Source of the DNA: Reichenbachiella versicolor
GTDB taxonomy: Bacteria; Bacteroidota; Bacteroidia; Cytophagales; Cyclobacteriaceae
DNA: 64,000 nucleotides
Assembly: GCF_003171675.1 (NCBI RefSeq)
Contig: NZ_QFZQ01000001.1
Span: forward strand, 310,001-374,000
Direction of reading: 5' to 3'
A program made the position numbers and the translations under genes. Positions 45,596-54,130 of the stretch are shown piece by piece. Under the pieces are notes generated by a model. It worked only from the letters and a program-made list of their open reading frames with translations, was not told where the DNA came from and made no database searches. Position 1 is the first letter of the stretch, and every line of letters starts with the position of its first letter.

Positions 45596-47764
45596 CTAGT
45601 ATCTCAGGTTTAGACCTATCATGAAGGATCGACCAAGTTTGTCAGATCCGAAACTTTCAGCAGCAGTTTGATCGGTGAGGTTGACACAATTGGCAAATAC
45701 TTTCAAGCTTTGGAAAAAAGAATATGAGACGTAAGCATTCAGTCTTAGTTTGCTTTTTATTTTGTTTCCGTCAAAATCACTGATATTACCGGTATCTGAG
45801 TCCACTTCAGATAGTGAGTTTAATTTATAGCTATCATAATAGTAACTAGACAAACTTATGCTTAACCCTTTAGCAGGATTTGAGATAATATTAACCCCTC
45901 CCCAAACCGATGGGGTGAACTCGCTATCAATGTCAGTGGTGTTGTTTTTGTGACCTTCGAAGACAGTTCCAGTCTCTGGATTATCTCTAGCACCTTCTAC
46001 ATTGTCATTGGGGGAGAAGTTTTTAGCTTCAGTGGCTTGCCAAGTCATGTGAGGTCTGATTTGAAGTTTGTTCTCAAATAAGTTGGCTTGAAACGAAACA
46101 GTAGTTCCAACTTGCTCTACTTCAAGCGGTAAGTTTTCATAAATCATACTTAGCGTCAAGCCTGTTGCAGGGTCAAACTGAGGAGTTTGAAAAATAGCTG
46201 TACTAAAATCAGTGAACCTTTGTGAGAAGAAGGCTACATCAAATACCATGTTTTCGTTGAATTTGGTACGGTAGCCTACCTCGTACATAGTATTGCTTAA
46301 AAGGTCTAGATCTTTACTTCCCATAAACCTAAAATTGCCTCTTGATCCAGCCAATGGGTCATCTGTGTTTACCAAGGTTCGTATGATAAATGATCCATTA
46401 TACGACTTACCTGTCAGTATTCGTAGAAGGTGATTTTCTGCTAGTTTGTAATTAAGTACCCCTTGATACGCAAAAACACCATCATCTGGGTAGTTAAACC
46501 TATCATATCGACCTACTAATACTACCCTGATTTTGTCAGTGGGGGTGGCTTCTAACTTAAGTGAACCAGCGATGTTATTGAGAGAAGCTTTTCCACTCAA
46601 AATGCCGTTTATTTCTTTATCTACGGAGAACTCTCGGTCATCAATAAATGAGGACTGGTAGCTTACTGCCGGCCTTATGATTAGTTTGTCCTTCAGTGTT
46701 TTAAGACTATAGTCTACATAGATATCAGTATTCTTATAGTTGAAATGCCTTGATCGGTCATTTCCTAGCACACCCTGTACACCAGATAGGTGAGCCGCTA
46801 CAAAAGAAAAGTTTTTTACTACTCCACTCAGGTTGAAGTTTTTAGAATCGTTGGTATGGGTAGAGATGCCTAAGTCCAAGGACAATGGATTAAGCCCTGT
46901 GCTTCGATTGACTCCCAGACCAAATCGTAGTTTGACATCCTCTTCGATGTCATAAAACAAGTCTATATTCCCAGAAAACCTTCTCAGGTTTAAGTTGGGT
47001 TCAGGATATCTAGCTTCCTTTAGAGATTCCAATGCACTTATAGAATCAAGTAAGACGTATTCTCCTGTACTAGGATCATAATATTTCTCATCATACCTCT
47101 CTCTAGACTCATATCCCAACCCCACCTGTGCGGAGAATTTATCATTCAAGTTTTTACTTATCGTCGTTGACATTTGCTCGATGAATGGACCGAATGCAGC
47201 GTTGACCGAAGTAGACATTTCCTGCCCTTCTGGTCTGGTGGTAATTATGTTGATCACACCTGATACGGCATTTGGACCATATAGAGGTGCAACTGGTCCA
47301 TGAACTATTTCTATTCTCTCTACATCGGTGATGTTGATTGGTAAGTTTTGCCAGTAAACACCGCCTTCCATTCGGTCATATACGGGGCGGTTATCGATCA
47401 TCAAAAGAATAGTGAAGTTAGTGTACTTAAATACATAAGGAGGGAATCCATCGACCCCTCCTCTCAGTGATACATCATAGGTGCCATTGGATATTTCTCG
47501 TACGATTACCCCAGGGCACAGTCGCAGTGCCTCTGGTATATTGGTGGCACCGTAGAGTTCAATTTCTTGTTTACTAATCACAAAGGAAGAAATGGGCGCA
47601 TCAAAAGAATCTTCTTCTTTTCGAGATGCTGATACTATTTTGATGTCCATTAAACTCTCAAGTGACAATTCAAGGAAGTCATTGGAATCTTCACCAGAAT
47701 CATCCTGAGCATATACCTGAGACAGACAGAAGGTCAAGATTAAAGTTGGTATTAGTACTTTCAT
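45596..47764 (-). CDS. TonB-dependent outer membrane receptor
   Basis: About 722 residues from the ATG at 47764, which begins a clear signal peptide (MKVLIPTLILTFCLSQVYAQ); an open frame continues upstream to 47992 but is not protein-like. A TonB-box-like segment precedes KIVSASRKEED, and the plug has ISKQEIELYGATNIPEALRL, DVSLRGG and VYWQNLPINITDVERIEIVHGP, followed by GPNAVSGVINIIT. The barrel ends in aromatic residues (GRSFMIGLNLRY). No SusD partner is adjacent, so it is more like a metal, vitamin or siderophore receptor than a polysaccharide system. Substrate unknown. Confidence 0.9.
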   Translation of the reverse strand: MKVLIPTLILTFCLSQVYAQDDSGEDSNDFLELSLESLMDIKIVSASRKEEDSFDAPISSFVISKQEIELYGATNIPEALRLCPGVIVREISNGTYDVSLRGGVDGFPPYVFKYTNFTILLMIDNRPVYDRMEGGVYWQNLPINITDVERIEIVHGPVAPLYGPNAVSGVINIITTRPEGQEMSTSVNAAFGPFIEQMSTTISKNLNDKFSAQVGLGYESRERYDEKYYDPSTGEYVLLDSISALESLKEARYPEPNLNLRRFSGNIDLFYDIEEDVKLRFGLGVNRSTGLNPLSLDLGISTHTNDSKNFNLSGVVKNFSFVAAHLSGVQGVLGNDRSRHFNYKNTDIYVDYSLKTLKDKLIIRPAVSYQSSFIDDREFSVDKEINGILSGKASLNNIAGSLKLEATPTDKIRVVLVGRYDRFNYPDDGVFAYQGVLNYKLAENHLLRILTGKSYNGSFIIRTLVNTDDPLAGSRGNFRFMGSKDLDLLSNTMYEVGYRTKFNENMVFDVAFFSQRFTDFSTAIFQTPQFDPATGLTLSMIYENLPLEVEQVGTTVSFQANLFENKLQIRPHMTWQATEAKNFSPNDNVEGARDNPETGTVFEGHKNNTTDIDSEFTPSVWGGVNIISNPAKGLSISLSSYYYDSYKLNSLSEVDSDTGNISDFDGNKIKSKLRLNAYVSYSFFQSLKVFANCVNLTDQTAAESFGSDKLGRSFMIGLNLRY

Positions 47765-48450
47765 TTTTGATTTTAAATTACAGCTTGTACAATAGAATTT
47801 AAATAGCGTTGAAAAGTTCTTTGCATACTCTAAGTTGAGGTTGTGTTCATTCATTTGTCGTTTGTTTGAGCTATAAGAGTCTTTATTGAGATGAGATAAA
47901 ACGAGTTTTAGAGTTAAGGAATTAATACCTGCTATTAGCATTTGTATTAAAACCTTATAATAAGTTAGTGAAAAAATGGTAGACATGTGCACTCTTCAGT
48001 CGAGGACAATTTCCTATTATTTCGGTTTATGGGATTCTAGTGTGAATTTCTGGTACTTAAGATATGTTTCTATCAAACCGATTTAAAAGATCAATTGATA
48101 GCCTTCTCTAAATAAGAATATGCATTATTTTTAGATTCTAGTTTAATCGTCAGGATACGATAATCCATTGACTTTGACTAGCCACCTCTGTCAGCGCTTT
48201 AATAATATTCAAGAATATGTTTTGCCTCTTGGGTGGAGAATTTTTAATAATGAAATTATCTATTAACCTATGTTACACGACTATAATTCAGTCTAGGCTA
48301 GTTCAAAGCCAACAATCACAAGAATTCAGATATATCCGAGTAGTAGCGCGTGCTAGCATTTCAAGCTAGTATGTCAGTGTCTTCGATAAGTAGACATACT
48401 CTTTGGATTACCAATTGAAAATCAATTATCAATACTAAATATTTTTAATT
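47765..48450. other. Divergent intergenic region
   Basis: 686 bp between the TonB receptor and the HU-like gene. I see no gene. A small palindrome (AATTGA and TCAATT three bases apart, 48413-48427) lies 24 bp before the HU-like ATG. Both flanking promoters should be here but I cannot place a consensus -33/-7 pair. Confidence 0.6.
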
Positions 48451-49146
48451 ATGCCTATTAAGTATGCCTTGTTCCGCAACTATTTGACTACTGCACCTGA
48501 TGATTATTCAGCTGCGATACAGGATCAGGTTTCAAAAACCAAAGAAGATATAATCGATGTAATGATCGGACGAGGAAGTACGGTGACCAAGGCCGAAACT
48601 TTGTCTGTTTTGGAAGAGTTTGAAGCGGCTATAGAACATGTGTTGGAACAAGGGTATAGTGTCAAAACGCCGTTGTTTAAAATATTTCCTTCTATTCAAG
48701 GAGTATTTCATGAATCAGACAGTTTTGATAAAAGTCTACATCAAGTGAAGTTAAATGTAATGGGAGGAAGTCGGGTGTCGAAGATTGCACCGAAAATAGA
48801 AGTGAAGAAAGTGGAAGCTACATTACCACACCCTACCTTGACCAACTTCAAGGATGCGATATCTAATACCACCAATGATGTCCTGAGTATCGGCGGAGCA
48901 GGAGAAGTCAAGGGTAATAGGTTAAAAGTAGACCCTTTGGATGTAGAGCAAGGAGTGTTCTTTGTCGCGCAAGATGGAACAACTACCAGGTCTGAAACCA
49001 TAGTTAGAAACAAACCAAGTAATTTGATATTCATGATTCCTAAAGGCTTAACAGCTGGAGAGTATCGATTAGAGGTAAGGGCTAAGATTAATGGCTCGAA
49101 GGAAGCAAAAGTTGGTGTCTTGAATTCTAGTCTTCAAGTATTATAA
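48451..49146 (+). CDS. HU-like DNA-binding protein with C-terminal DUF4469
   Basis: 231 residues. The N-terminal part (1-125) resembles the Bacteroidota HU-CCDC81-type DNA-binding domain, with the opening MPIKYALFRNYLTTAPDDYSA and GYSVKTPLFKIFPSIQGVF. The C-terminal part (130-231) is an Ig-like DUF4469 domain with NLIFMIPKGLTAGEYRLEVR. Such proteins are nucleoid-associated-like, but their role is not defined. It stands alone between two large noncoding gaps, next to a tandem repeat array. Confidence 0.85.
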   Translation: MPIKYALFRNYLTTAPDDYSAAIQDQVSKTKEDIIDVMIGRGSTVTKAETLSVLEEFEAAIEHVLEQGYSVKTPLFKIFPSIQGVFHESDSFDKSLHQVKLNVMGGSRVSKIAPKIEVKKVEATLPHPTLTNFKDAISNTTNDVLSIGGAGEVKGNRLKVDPLDVEQGVFFVAQDGTTTRSETIVRNKPSNLIFMIPKGLTAGEYRLEVRAKINGSKEAKVGVLNSSLQVL

Positions 49147-49158
49147 GATCTGTTTTTT

Positions 49159-49200
49159 GTGATTTCTTGTGACTGGTTCGGTGCCTTTACAAGGAATCAC
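49159..49200. repeat. Long hairpin after the HU-like gene
   Basis: GTGATTTCTTGT (49159-49170) and ACAAGGAATCAC (49189-49200) pair over 12 positions with one GU, around an 18-nt loop. The T-run (49153-49158) lies before the stem on the plus strand, so it does not form a standard plus-strand terminator. Confidence 0.6.
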
Positions 49201-49210
49201 TTAACGTTCT

Positions 49211-49236
49211 AATAAGGCGAGGTACGATGCCTTATT
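49211..49236. repeat. Hairpin directly before the tandem array
   Basis: AATAAGGC (49211-49218) is perfectly inverted as GCCTTATT (49229-49236). The arm shares the TAAGGC core that occurs in every unit of the array beginning at the next base. Confidence 0.6.
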
Positions 49237-49460
49237 AGGCACAACACTCATGCCACATAAGGCACAGCACTCATGCCACATAAGGCACAGCACTCATGCC
49301 ACATAAGGCACAGCACTCATGCCACATAAGGCACAGCACTCATGCCACATAAGGCACAGCACTCATGCCACATAAGGCATAGCACTCACGCCACATAAGG
49401 CACAACACTTAAGCCACATAAGGTATAGAACTCACACCACATAAGGCACAATATGCTCAT
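49237..49460. repeat. Tandem array of a 23-bp unit, nine copies plus a partial
   Basis: Units start at 49237, 49260, 49283, 49306, 49329, 49352, 49375, 49398 and 49421, with a partial copy from 49444. Copies 2-6 are identical and the outer copies have point changes (for example copies 8 and 9). Each regular unit has GGCA and TGCC nine bases apart, so each can form a small hairpin. The 23-bp length is not a multiple of three and stops occur, so it is not coding. There are no spacers, so it is not CRISPR. Confidence 0.95.
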
Positions 49461-50081
49461 TCCATCCTGACGGATTGATTGTAGTTAAATGATCAGTTTT
49501 GAGGTATAGCGGTAGGGGGGTAAACTCTACGGTAAGGGTAAATTAGTCCATGTTAAGGTTGGTGTTAGGGGTGATTTGTTCTTGGAAATAGTGGAAGATC
49601 ATTTTCATAAGATGGAATAATCTGGTTTTTCAATCACAATTTCATCGTTCACAAGTTTTCAGGTTATGTGCTATTTCTTTGGATAGGAGGCTTTTCCAGC
49701 ATTACAACTGTCCTTTACTATTGGTATGAGGCTTTCATTATTGACCATCCCGTATTCTATTCAAGAGGAGTGTTTTTGTATCCAGAATCTAGTGTGTAGT
49801 TATAGGTTTGTTAAGTTATTAATGCTTGTAATTGAAGAATTGTTAGTCCTATCTCTTAAGGGTGGTTATTTCTTGGTTCGAAATTAAATAAGGTTGTATT
49901 CTGTATAGTGTATCGAATAACGGTGATATATGCTTATCTACAAATGAATATTTGGTTTGTGCTGAAGTAGGTATTTGGTGTAGGTGTATATTCGGGTGTT
50001 ATTTGACACTATTAACTATGATTATTATGATGCTATAAATGATGTCTGTAACAGATTATTAACTATTTAATTTTTCAAACA
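49461..50081. other. Intergenic region before the GH16 gene
   Basis: 621 bp without a gene. It is AT-rich apart from a G-rich stretch near 49513 (TAGGGGGG) and has two copies of ATTAACTAT within the last 75 bp before the GH16 start. I cannot assign a promoter. Confidence 0.5.
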
Positions 50082-51254
50082 ATGAAAATAAACTTTTTAC
50101 CTCGTAAGCTTTTTCTAAGAGCCTTACTAACCATGCCTTGTGCGCTAATGCTATCAGCTACCTCGCTCATGGCGCAGCTACAACCTCAAGTGACGGGTAA
50201 CCATGCCAAGGAAAAACTGGTAACGAATAAAAACTGGACTAGAGTATGGAACTTGACTAGTGAATGGGATTCTTTCAATTCTGACCACTGGACGAAAACT
50301 CCGGTCGAAGGTCCTTGGACTTGGGCAGGAAGATGGCCAGGTCTTTTTGAGGAAGATAATGTATCTATCTGGAACGGAGAGTTACGAATAGAAGCGGAGA
50401 AATTTACCTCTCCCAAATTAGCCGCCAATTGGACCCATGGTGGAGGAGTGGTCAGGTCTAGAGCCAAAATGCAGAAAGGTATGTATGTAGAGTGCAGTAT
50501 GAAAACTACAGAAACTATCATGTCTGGTACTTTTTGGTTGATCAATCCTCCCGGGTCTTGCCCTAGAGTAGAAGTAGACATTACCGAAAGCGTAGGAGTT
50601 ACCTCCAATAGAGCTACTTGGCTAGGTGGTCAGTTTTCTACTGGTATGAACTCCAACGTTCACGGTAGAGGAGGATGTGTCGATGATGATAGAGACCCTC
50701 ATAGATCGAATAATTTTGATCCAGACGCTACTTATCATACTTATGGACTCTATTGGGAATCGGAGACTAAGCTGCATTTTTATCACAATGGAAGATTCAT
50801 GTGGACTATCACACCTCCATCTGATGCGGTCGATGATATGCATATCATGATGGTAGTAGAGACTTATAATCACAATCTCCCAAGTACTGGGCCAAATGCG
50901 GATGTGATAGATGGATTCACCAAACCCAAATGGAGAAGATTGACTAGATATCAATGGGTTAGAACATGGAGACCTGTGGCTGGCAATAGTGGAAATAGAG
51001 AGCTTGGCGTAGATGAGTTAGGTAGTGATCAATCTTCTACTGCTTCATTGACGGCTTTCCCTAATCCAGCAAGTGATGTACTTACCATCGAAGGGATTTC
51101 GGAAGTTACTGATGTGGTAGTCACTGATATGACAGGAAGACAAGTCTTAGCTACATCGACTTCAGGGACTATTGATGTTCGAAGCTTAGAATCAGGAGTC
51201 TATCTATTGAAAGTTTTAGGAACGGGTCAATCAGTTAGATTTAAGAAGGACTGA
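50082..51254 (+). CDS. Secreted GH16 glycoside hydrolase with T9SS sorting domain
   Basis: 390 residues. A signal peptide ends near residue 31 (SATSLMAQ). The GH16 catalytic motif EVDITE has nucleophile E164, D166 and acid/base E169, and YHTYGLYWESETKLHFYHNGR matches the family's second conserved block. The sequence resembles beta-agarase/porphyranase-type members rather than laminarinases. Residues 323-390 are a type A T9SS sorting domain (LTAFPNPASDVLTIEG to the terminal KKD). It probably acts on red-algal galactans at or outside the cell surface. No other CAZyme gene is nearby. The exact substrate is not certain. Confidence 0.88.
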   Translation: MKINFLPRKLFLRALLTMPCALMLSATSLMAQLQPQVTGNHAKEKLVTNKNWTRVWNLTSEWDSFNSDHWTKTPVEGPWTWAGRWPGLFEEDNVSIWNGELRIEAEKFTSPKLAANWTHGGGVVRSRAKMQKGMYVECSMKTTETIMSGTFWLINPPGSCPRVEVDITESVGVTSNRATWLGGQFSTGMNSNVHGRGGCVDDDRDPHRSNNFDPDATYHTYGLYWESETKLHFYHNGRFMWTITPPSDAVDDMHIMMVVETYNHNLPSTGPNADVIDGFTKPKWRRLTRYQWVRTWRPVAGNSGNRELGVDELGSDQSSTASLTAFPNPASDVLTIEGISEVTDVVVTDMTGRQVLATSTSGTIDVRSLESGVYLLKVLGTGQSVRFKKD

Positions 51255-51305
51255 TCTATTAAAATAACATATCAAAAACAACATCATAGTATCATTATTA
51301 ATATT

Positions 51306-51342
51306 GAGGCTGACCTAGATATGGTCAGTCTCTTCTTTTTTG
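51306..51342 (+). terminator. Terminator after the GH16 gene
   Basis: GAGGCTGACC (51306-51315) pairs with GGTCAGTCTC (51323-51332), 10 bp with one GU, loop of 7, then TTCTTTTTT. It lies 52 bp after the GH16 stop. Confidence 0.8.
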
Positions 51343-51373
51343 GTCTCGGAATGCTATGAGTTAATGGGGTTTT

Positions 51374-51445
51374 CTATTCAAAGAAGGCGTTGATTATATG
51401 TTTTTTAGCTTGTTGGGGCAAGTTCAGAAAAGTTCTTCTGTTCAC
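51374..51445 (-). pseudogene. Possible remnant of a RelE/ParE-type toxin
   Basis: A GTG one base after the antitoxin-like stop opens a 23-codon frame, with RRTFLNLPQQAKKHIINAFF and then TAG. RelE-type toxins often carry an Fxx-LP-xxxKK-I helix near their N termini, so this may be what is left of a toxin gene; it is too short to be functional. The match is weak and by eye. Confidence 0.25.
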
Positions 51446-51446
51446 C

Positions 51447-51638
51447 TTAGTCCAGATTTACCCATTGATTTAATCTGTCCTTGACCTCATAAGAGGAGTA
51501 AACTCCGTTAGGTTTTTCATTTTGTTCTGATTTTTCAATGTCAGAAAGCATAGCGAGTTGCTTATAAACATCCTCAAGCGTAGACTTAGGATTCAATTGA
51601 TCTGTAATTGTATTCAAATGATCTTTGAGAATTTCCAT
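51447..51638 (-). CDS. Small antitoxin-like protein
   Basis: 63 residues. The pattern MEILKDHLNTITDQLNPKSTLEDVYKQLAMLSDIEKSEQ followed by a short acidic/Trp end resembles small type II antitoxins found before RelE/ParE toxins in Bacteroidota. No intact toxin follows: only a 23-codon frame remains. It may be an orphan antitoxin. It is divergent from the zeta-like gene with a 154-bp gap in which I see no clear promoter pair. Confidence 0.55.
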   Translation of the reverse strand: MEILKDHLNTITDQLNPKSTLEDVYKQLAMLSDIEKSEQNEKPNGVYSSYEVKDRLNQWVNLD

Positions 51639-51792
51639 GTACCAAATTTAGCAGTCGTTCAATCAATTTCTGTTTGGTCGCAATAGCATGTATCTATAAC
51701 ATTCATTATCTGAAGTCTTCTGAAAACATAAAGGTGAGTGATGGCGTCTGACGATACGACTTACTCATCAATTCATCGCTTATCTTTACATT

Positions 51793-52374
51793 GTGAAAAG
51801 TAAGAACCTTTACATAATTGCTGGTTGTAATGGAGCAGGGAAAACAACAGCGTCTTTTAATATTTTGCCTGAGATACTGAAGTGCAAGGAGTTTGTTAAT
51901 GCAGACGAAATAGCTAAAGGGCTTTCTCCTTTTAATACGGATTCAGTCGCTCTAGAAGCAGGTCGATTGATGTTGAAGCGAATAGAGGAATTGATGAGCC
52001 AGAATCAAGATTTTGCTTTTGAGACAACTCTTTCAACTCGTAGTTATGTTTCCAAAGTTCGAAAAGCTCGGGAGTTAGGATACAGGGTGACATTACTGTT
52101 TTATTGGTTGGATTCTGTAGATCTAGCCAAAAAGAGAGTTGAGACGCGAGTTGAAGAAGGAGGGCACAATATACCTGAAGATGTTATAGAACGTAGGTAT
52201 AAGAAGGGAATAGATAATTTGTTTAATTTGTATCTTCCTATTTGCGATTATTCGATGGTGTTTGATAATTCAAGTTCGGACCCAGTATTGATATTTGAGC
52301 AGATTATTCATGGAGATATCAAGGTTTCGGATCATGTGAGGTTATCTTCACTTAAAGAATATTTACAGAAATGA
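51793..52374 (+). CDS. Zeta toxin-like P-loop kinase
   Basis: 193 residues from a GTG start. Walker A is GCNGAGKTTA (residues 11-20). The zeta-family features FVNADEIAKGLSP and DFAFETTLSTRSYV are present, and RRYKKGIDNLF fits the lid region. Zeta toxins phosphorylate UDP-activated amino sugars and block cell wall synthesis; related P-loop kinases may do other things. Its stop overlaps by three bases the start of a 52-residue gene. The family call is good; toxicity is not shown. Confidence 0.8.
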   Translation: MKSKNLYIIAGCNGAGKTTASFNILPEILKCKEFVNADEIAKGLSPFNTDSVALEAGRLMLKRIEELMSQNQDFAFETTLSTRSYVSKVRKARELGYRVTLLFYWLDSVDLAKKRVETRVEEGGHNIPEDVIERRYKKGIDNLFNLYLPICDYSMVFDNSSSDPVLIFEQIIHGDIKVSDHVRLSSLKEYLQK

Positions 52375-52529
52375 AGAATTCGGATATATCACAGCTGAGA
52401 AAAGCAATTTTGGAAGGTATGTCAATATCTGCTGAAAAGCTTAAAAAGCAGAAAGCACAGTTAGGGAGAAAGCTTGTTGTAAGTGATAACGGAGAGGTTA
52501 AATTAGTGTCTCCTGACCCTAACAAATAA
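52371..52529 (+). CDS. 52-residue partner of the zeta-like kinase
   Basis: ATG at 52371 overlaps the kinase stop (ATGA), so translation is coupled. The product has an N-terminal helix (ISQLRKAILEGMSISAEKL), a basic stretch (KKQKAQLGRK) and a short strand pair (LVVSDNGEVKLVSP). It could be an antitoxin or a partner. Small proteins of this shape are known to me next to zeta-like genes in Bacteroidota, but I did not verify this by search. No other gene lies before 52713, a 183-bp gap with nothing clear. Confidence 0.65.
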   Translation: MKNSDISQLRKAILEGMSISAEKLKKQKAQLGRKLVVSDNGEVKLVSPDPNK

Positions 52530-52712
52530 TAGTGTACAACTATTCTAGTTATTGGCTGTCTTCTGAATTATAAAAATGAGTAGAGTGTCAGTAGACTCTA
52601 GGGCTCTATTGTCAGTTTTCAGTATCCTAGTCCTAATATTGAGGATAGTGATTCGGTCAAACCCTTTGGATATTCACTATATACATTACAATCTCTCTCT
52701 TATTTTTCTTGC

Positions 52713-53345
52713 ATGGATTTAGATTTATTTAAGGCCTGTGAATTGTGGCTTAAGGGGACTGAACTTTCAAGCTATAAAGTTTATGGGGTTTCAATTCTCT
52801 GGATAGGTAGAATAGGTATTCTTATTCAATTTTTTGGTGCTTCCTTAGTTGTGGTTGAAATTATAGGGTATGAGAGGTTGAAAAGGTTCAGTTATGATAT
52901 TGCAGAGCTAATTAATTTTAAGAAACTTATGAAGTTTGCCACTTACGCTGTTAATACTACACGAAAGTGGTTCAGAAAGATTGGTGAAAAAAAACTGACT
53001 GAAGCTGAAAAGGACTCTATTGAAGTAGATTCTTGGTTTGCTTGGGTTATTGTTATTACCGCCAGTTTTAATGGAATTTATAGTTGGGTTGTATTTTCTG
53101 AATCAATGCATTGGCTTTTGGCTTATTTCGTTGCTTCGTTTGTTTTGGCCTTGTCTGGATACATAACTCCAATTTTAATAACATTTTTAATGCTATTGGT
53201 TTTTTCTCTGCTTTACCTGTGGAATACTTTCTTTTTGGTTCCTATGTTGTGGGTTTTAGCTCAGAAAAAGTTGAATATTATACTCAAAATAATTGCTCTG
53301 ATATTCTTAATAATCGGAACTTTTATGGACTTGTTAGCTTCCTAG
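52713..53345 (+). CDS. Polytopic membrane protein of unknown function
   Basis: 210 residues with about five or six membrane segments: near 27-52, 108-130, 132-150, 152-185 and 190-210. Between the first two is a basic cytoplasmic-like loop (NTTRKWFRKIGEKKLTEAEKDS). I do not recognise the family. It is in the accessory area beside TA-like genes. The longest alternative frame in the same stretch (53111-53461 +) lacks protein-like composition and is not used. Confidence 0.55.
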   Translation: MDLDLFKACELWLKGTELSSYKVYGVSILWIGRIGILIQFFGASLVVVEIIGYERLKRFSYDIAELINFKKLMKFATYAVNTTRKWFRKIGEKKLTEAEKDSIEVDSWFAWVIVITASFNGIYSWVVFSESMHWLLAYFVASFVLALSGYITPILITFLMLLVFSLLYLWNTFFLVPMLWVLAQKKLNIILKIIALIFLIIGTFMDLLAS

Positions 53346-53359
53346 ATGAGATACAACTG

Positions 53360-53500
53360 CTACTGACGCTGTATGATTTTACTACAGTTTGCAAGCATTT
53401 TGAATTTTATCAAGTAGTTGTTTTGGGTCTTATTAGTTGGTCCGAAGTCAAAGAAGTTTAATGAATTTTGAGCTGTTTAACTCCAGATTACTTCTTTCAT
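53360..53500 (-). pseudogene. Decayed ParE/RelE toxin gene
   Basis: The antitoxin-like stop and this ATG share one base (TAATG), as in intact type II modules. The frame reads MKEVIWS, then an in-frame TAA, then TAQNSLNFFDF and a short continuation ending in CSKIIQRQ before TAG. IWS-x-TAQ-x-SL is how several ParE toxins start, so the gene was probably a toxin now closed by a nonsense codon and truncated, perhaps with a frameshift after FFDF. Confidence 0.5.
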
Positions 53501-53706
53501 TATCTGTTCAGGATATCTCTTGAGTTGGTGTGCTTCATACCATGATCAGGAGATTCGGTGTCCGCTAATTGAAGGAGTTCAACTATTTCCGATGGTAACT
53601 CATCTAACGATAGATTACGGAAGTTTTCTATTTTACTTAAGAGCTTTTCATCTTGTAAATTAGTTATCCAATTGATTAACGATATTTTACGTTGTGCAAT
53701 AGTCAT
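53500..53706 (-). CDS. Small antitoxin-like protein
   Basis: 68 residues. The opening MTIAQRKISLINWITNLQDEKLLSKIENF resembles small Bacteroidota antitoxins of ParE/RelE modules (AQRK then I-x-W-I-x-x-L then an acidic patch). The C terminus is hydrophilic. Its stop overlaps the start of a broken toxin frame. The antitoxin may persist after the toxin decayed. Confidence 0.6.
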   Translation of the reverse strand: MTIAQRKISLINWITNLQDEKLLSKIENFRNLSLDELPSEIVELLQLADTESPDHGMKHTNSRDILNR

Positions 53707-53760
53707 AATGTAAAACTACAGGATTTAGTGAATGAAGGCAATTTCGCTTGTTTAATGGAC

Positions 53761-54042
53761 TTAAACACCGTCTCCAAATCCTGTTAAGGTTTTCCAATTA
53801 TCAGTATTGGAATTAGAGTTTCTTTTTCTGTTTTGCTTTGTATAAACTTTGAGTACAGGTTCTTTGATCATCTTTCTGATTATAAAGCCCCAAACATAAG
53901 GAATAACCCAATTTAGAATGGTGTTAATAATCTTTTGATTAGGGTTTAATTTGGTCGTTTTCAAAATTATCATTTGAGTTATTACTGCCAGTATTATATG
54001 AGGTAAGGAAGTAACTATTATGAAAATTTCGAATTTGTTCAT
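53761..54042 (-). CDS. Small membrane protein of unknown function
   Basis: 93 residues. Two membrane segments (about 5-26 and 40-58, the second with NWVIPYVWGFIIRKM) are followed by a basic and Asn-rich tail (KQNRKRNSNSN). It is vaguely like PLDc_N-type short membrane motifs, but not enough to name. It lies between the antitoxin-like gene and the SprF-like gene. Confidence 0.5.
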   Translation of the reverse strand: MNKFEIFIIVTSLPHIILAVITQMIILKTTKLNPNQKIINTILNWVIPYVWGFIIRKMIKEPVLKVYTKQNRKRNSNSNTDNWKTLTGFGDGV

Positions 54043-54130
54043 GAGAAAGAAGTAAACGCTACCTAATTCGTAAAAGACAGTTTACTAATTGATTCCGATC
54101 TGTCATTTGACCCATATGCATAGACACCAA

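Noticed and set aside
47765-47992. N-terminal extension of the TonB receptor frame
   Set aside because: The ATG at 47764 starts a clear signal peptide; the extension would bury it 76 residues in.
49237-49460. Array considered as CRISPR
   Set aside because: The units are directly adjacent with no spacers and there are no cas genes.
53111-53461. Plus-strand frame of 116 codons
   Set aside because: It overlaps the membrane protein in another frame and the toxin remnant antisense, and its composition is not protein-like.
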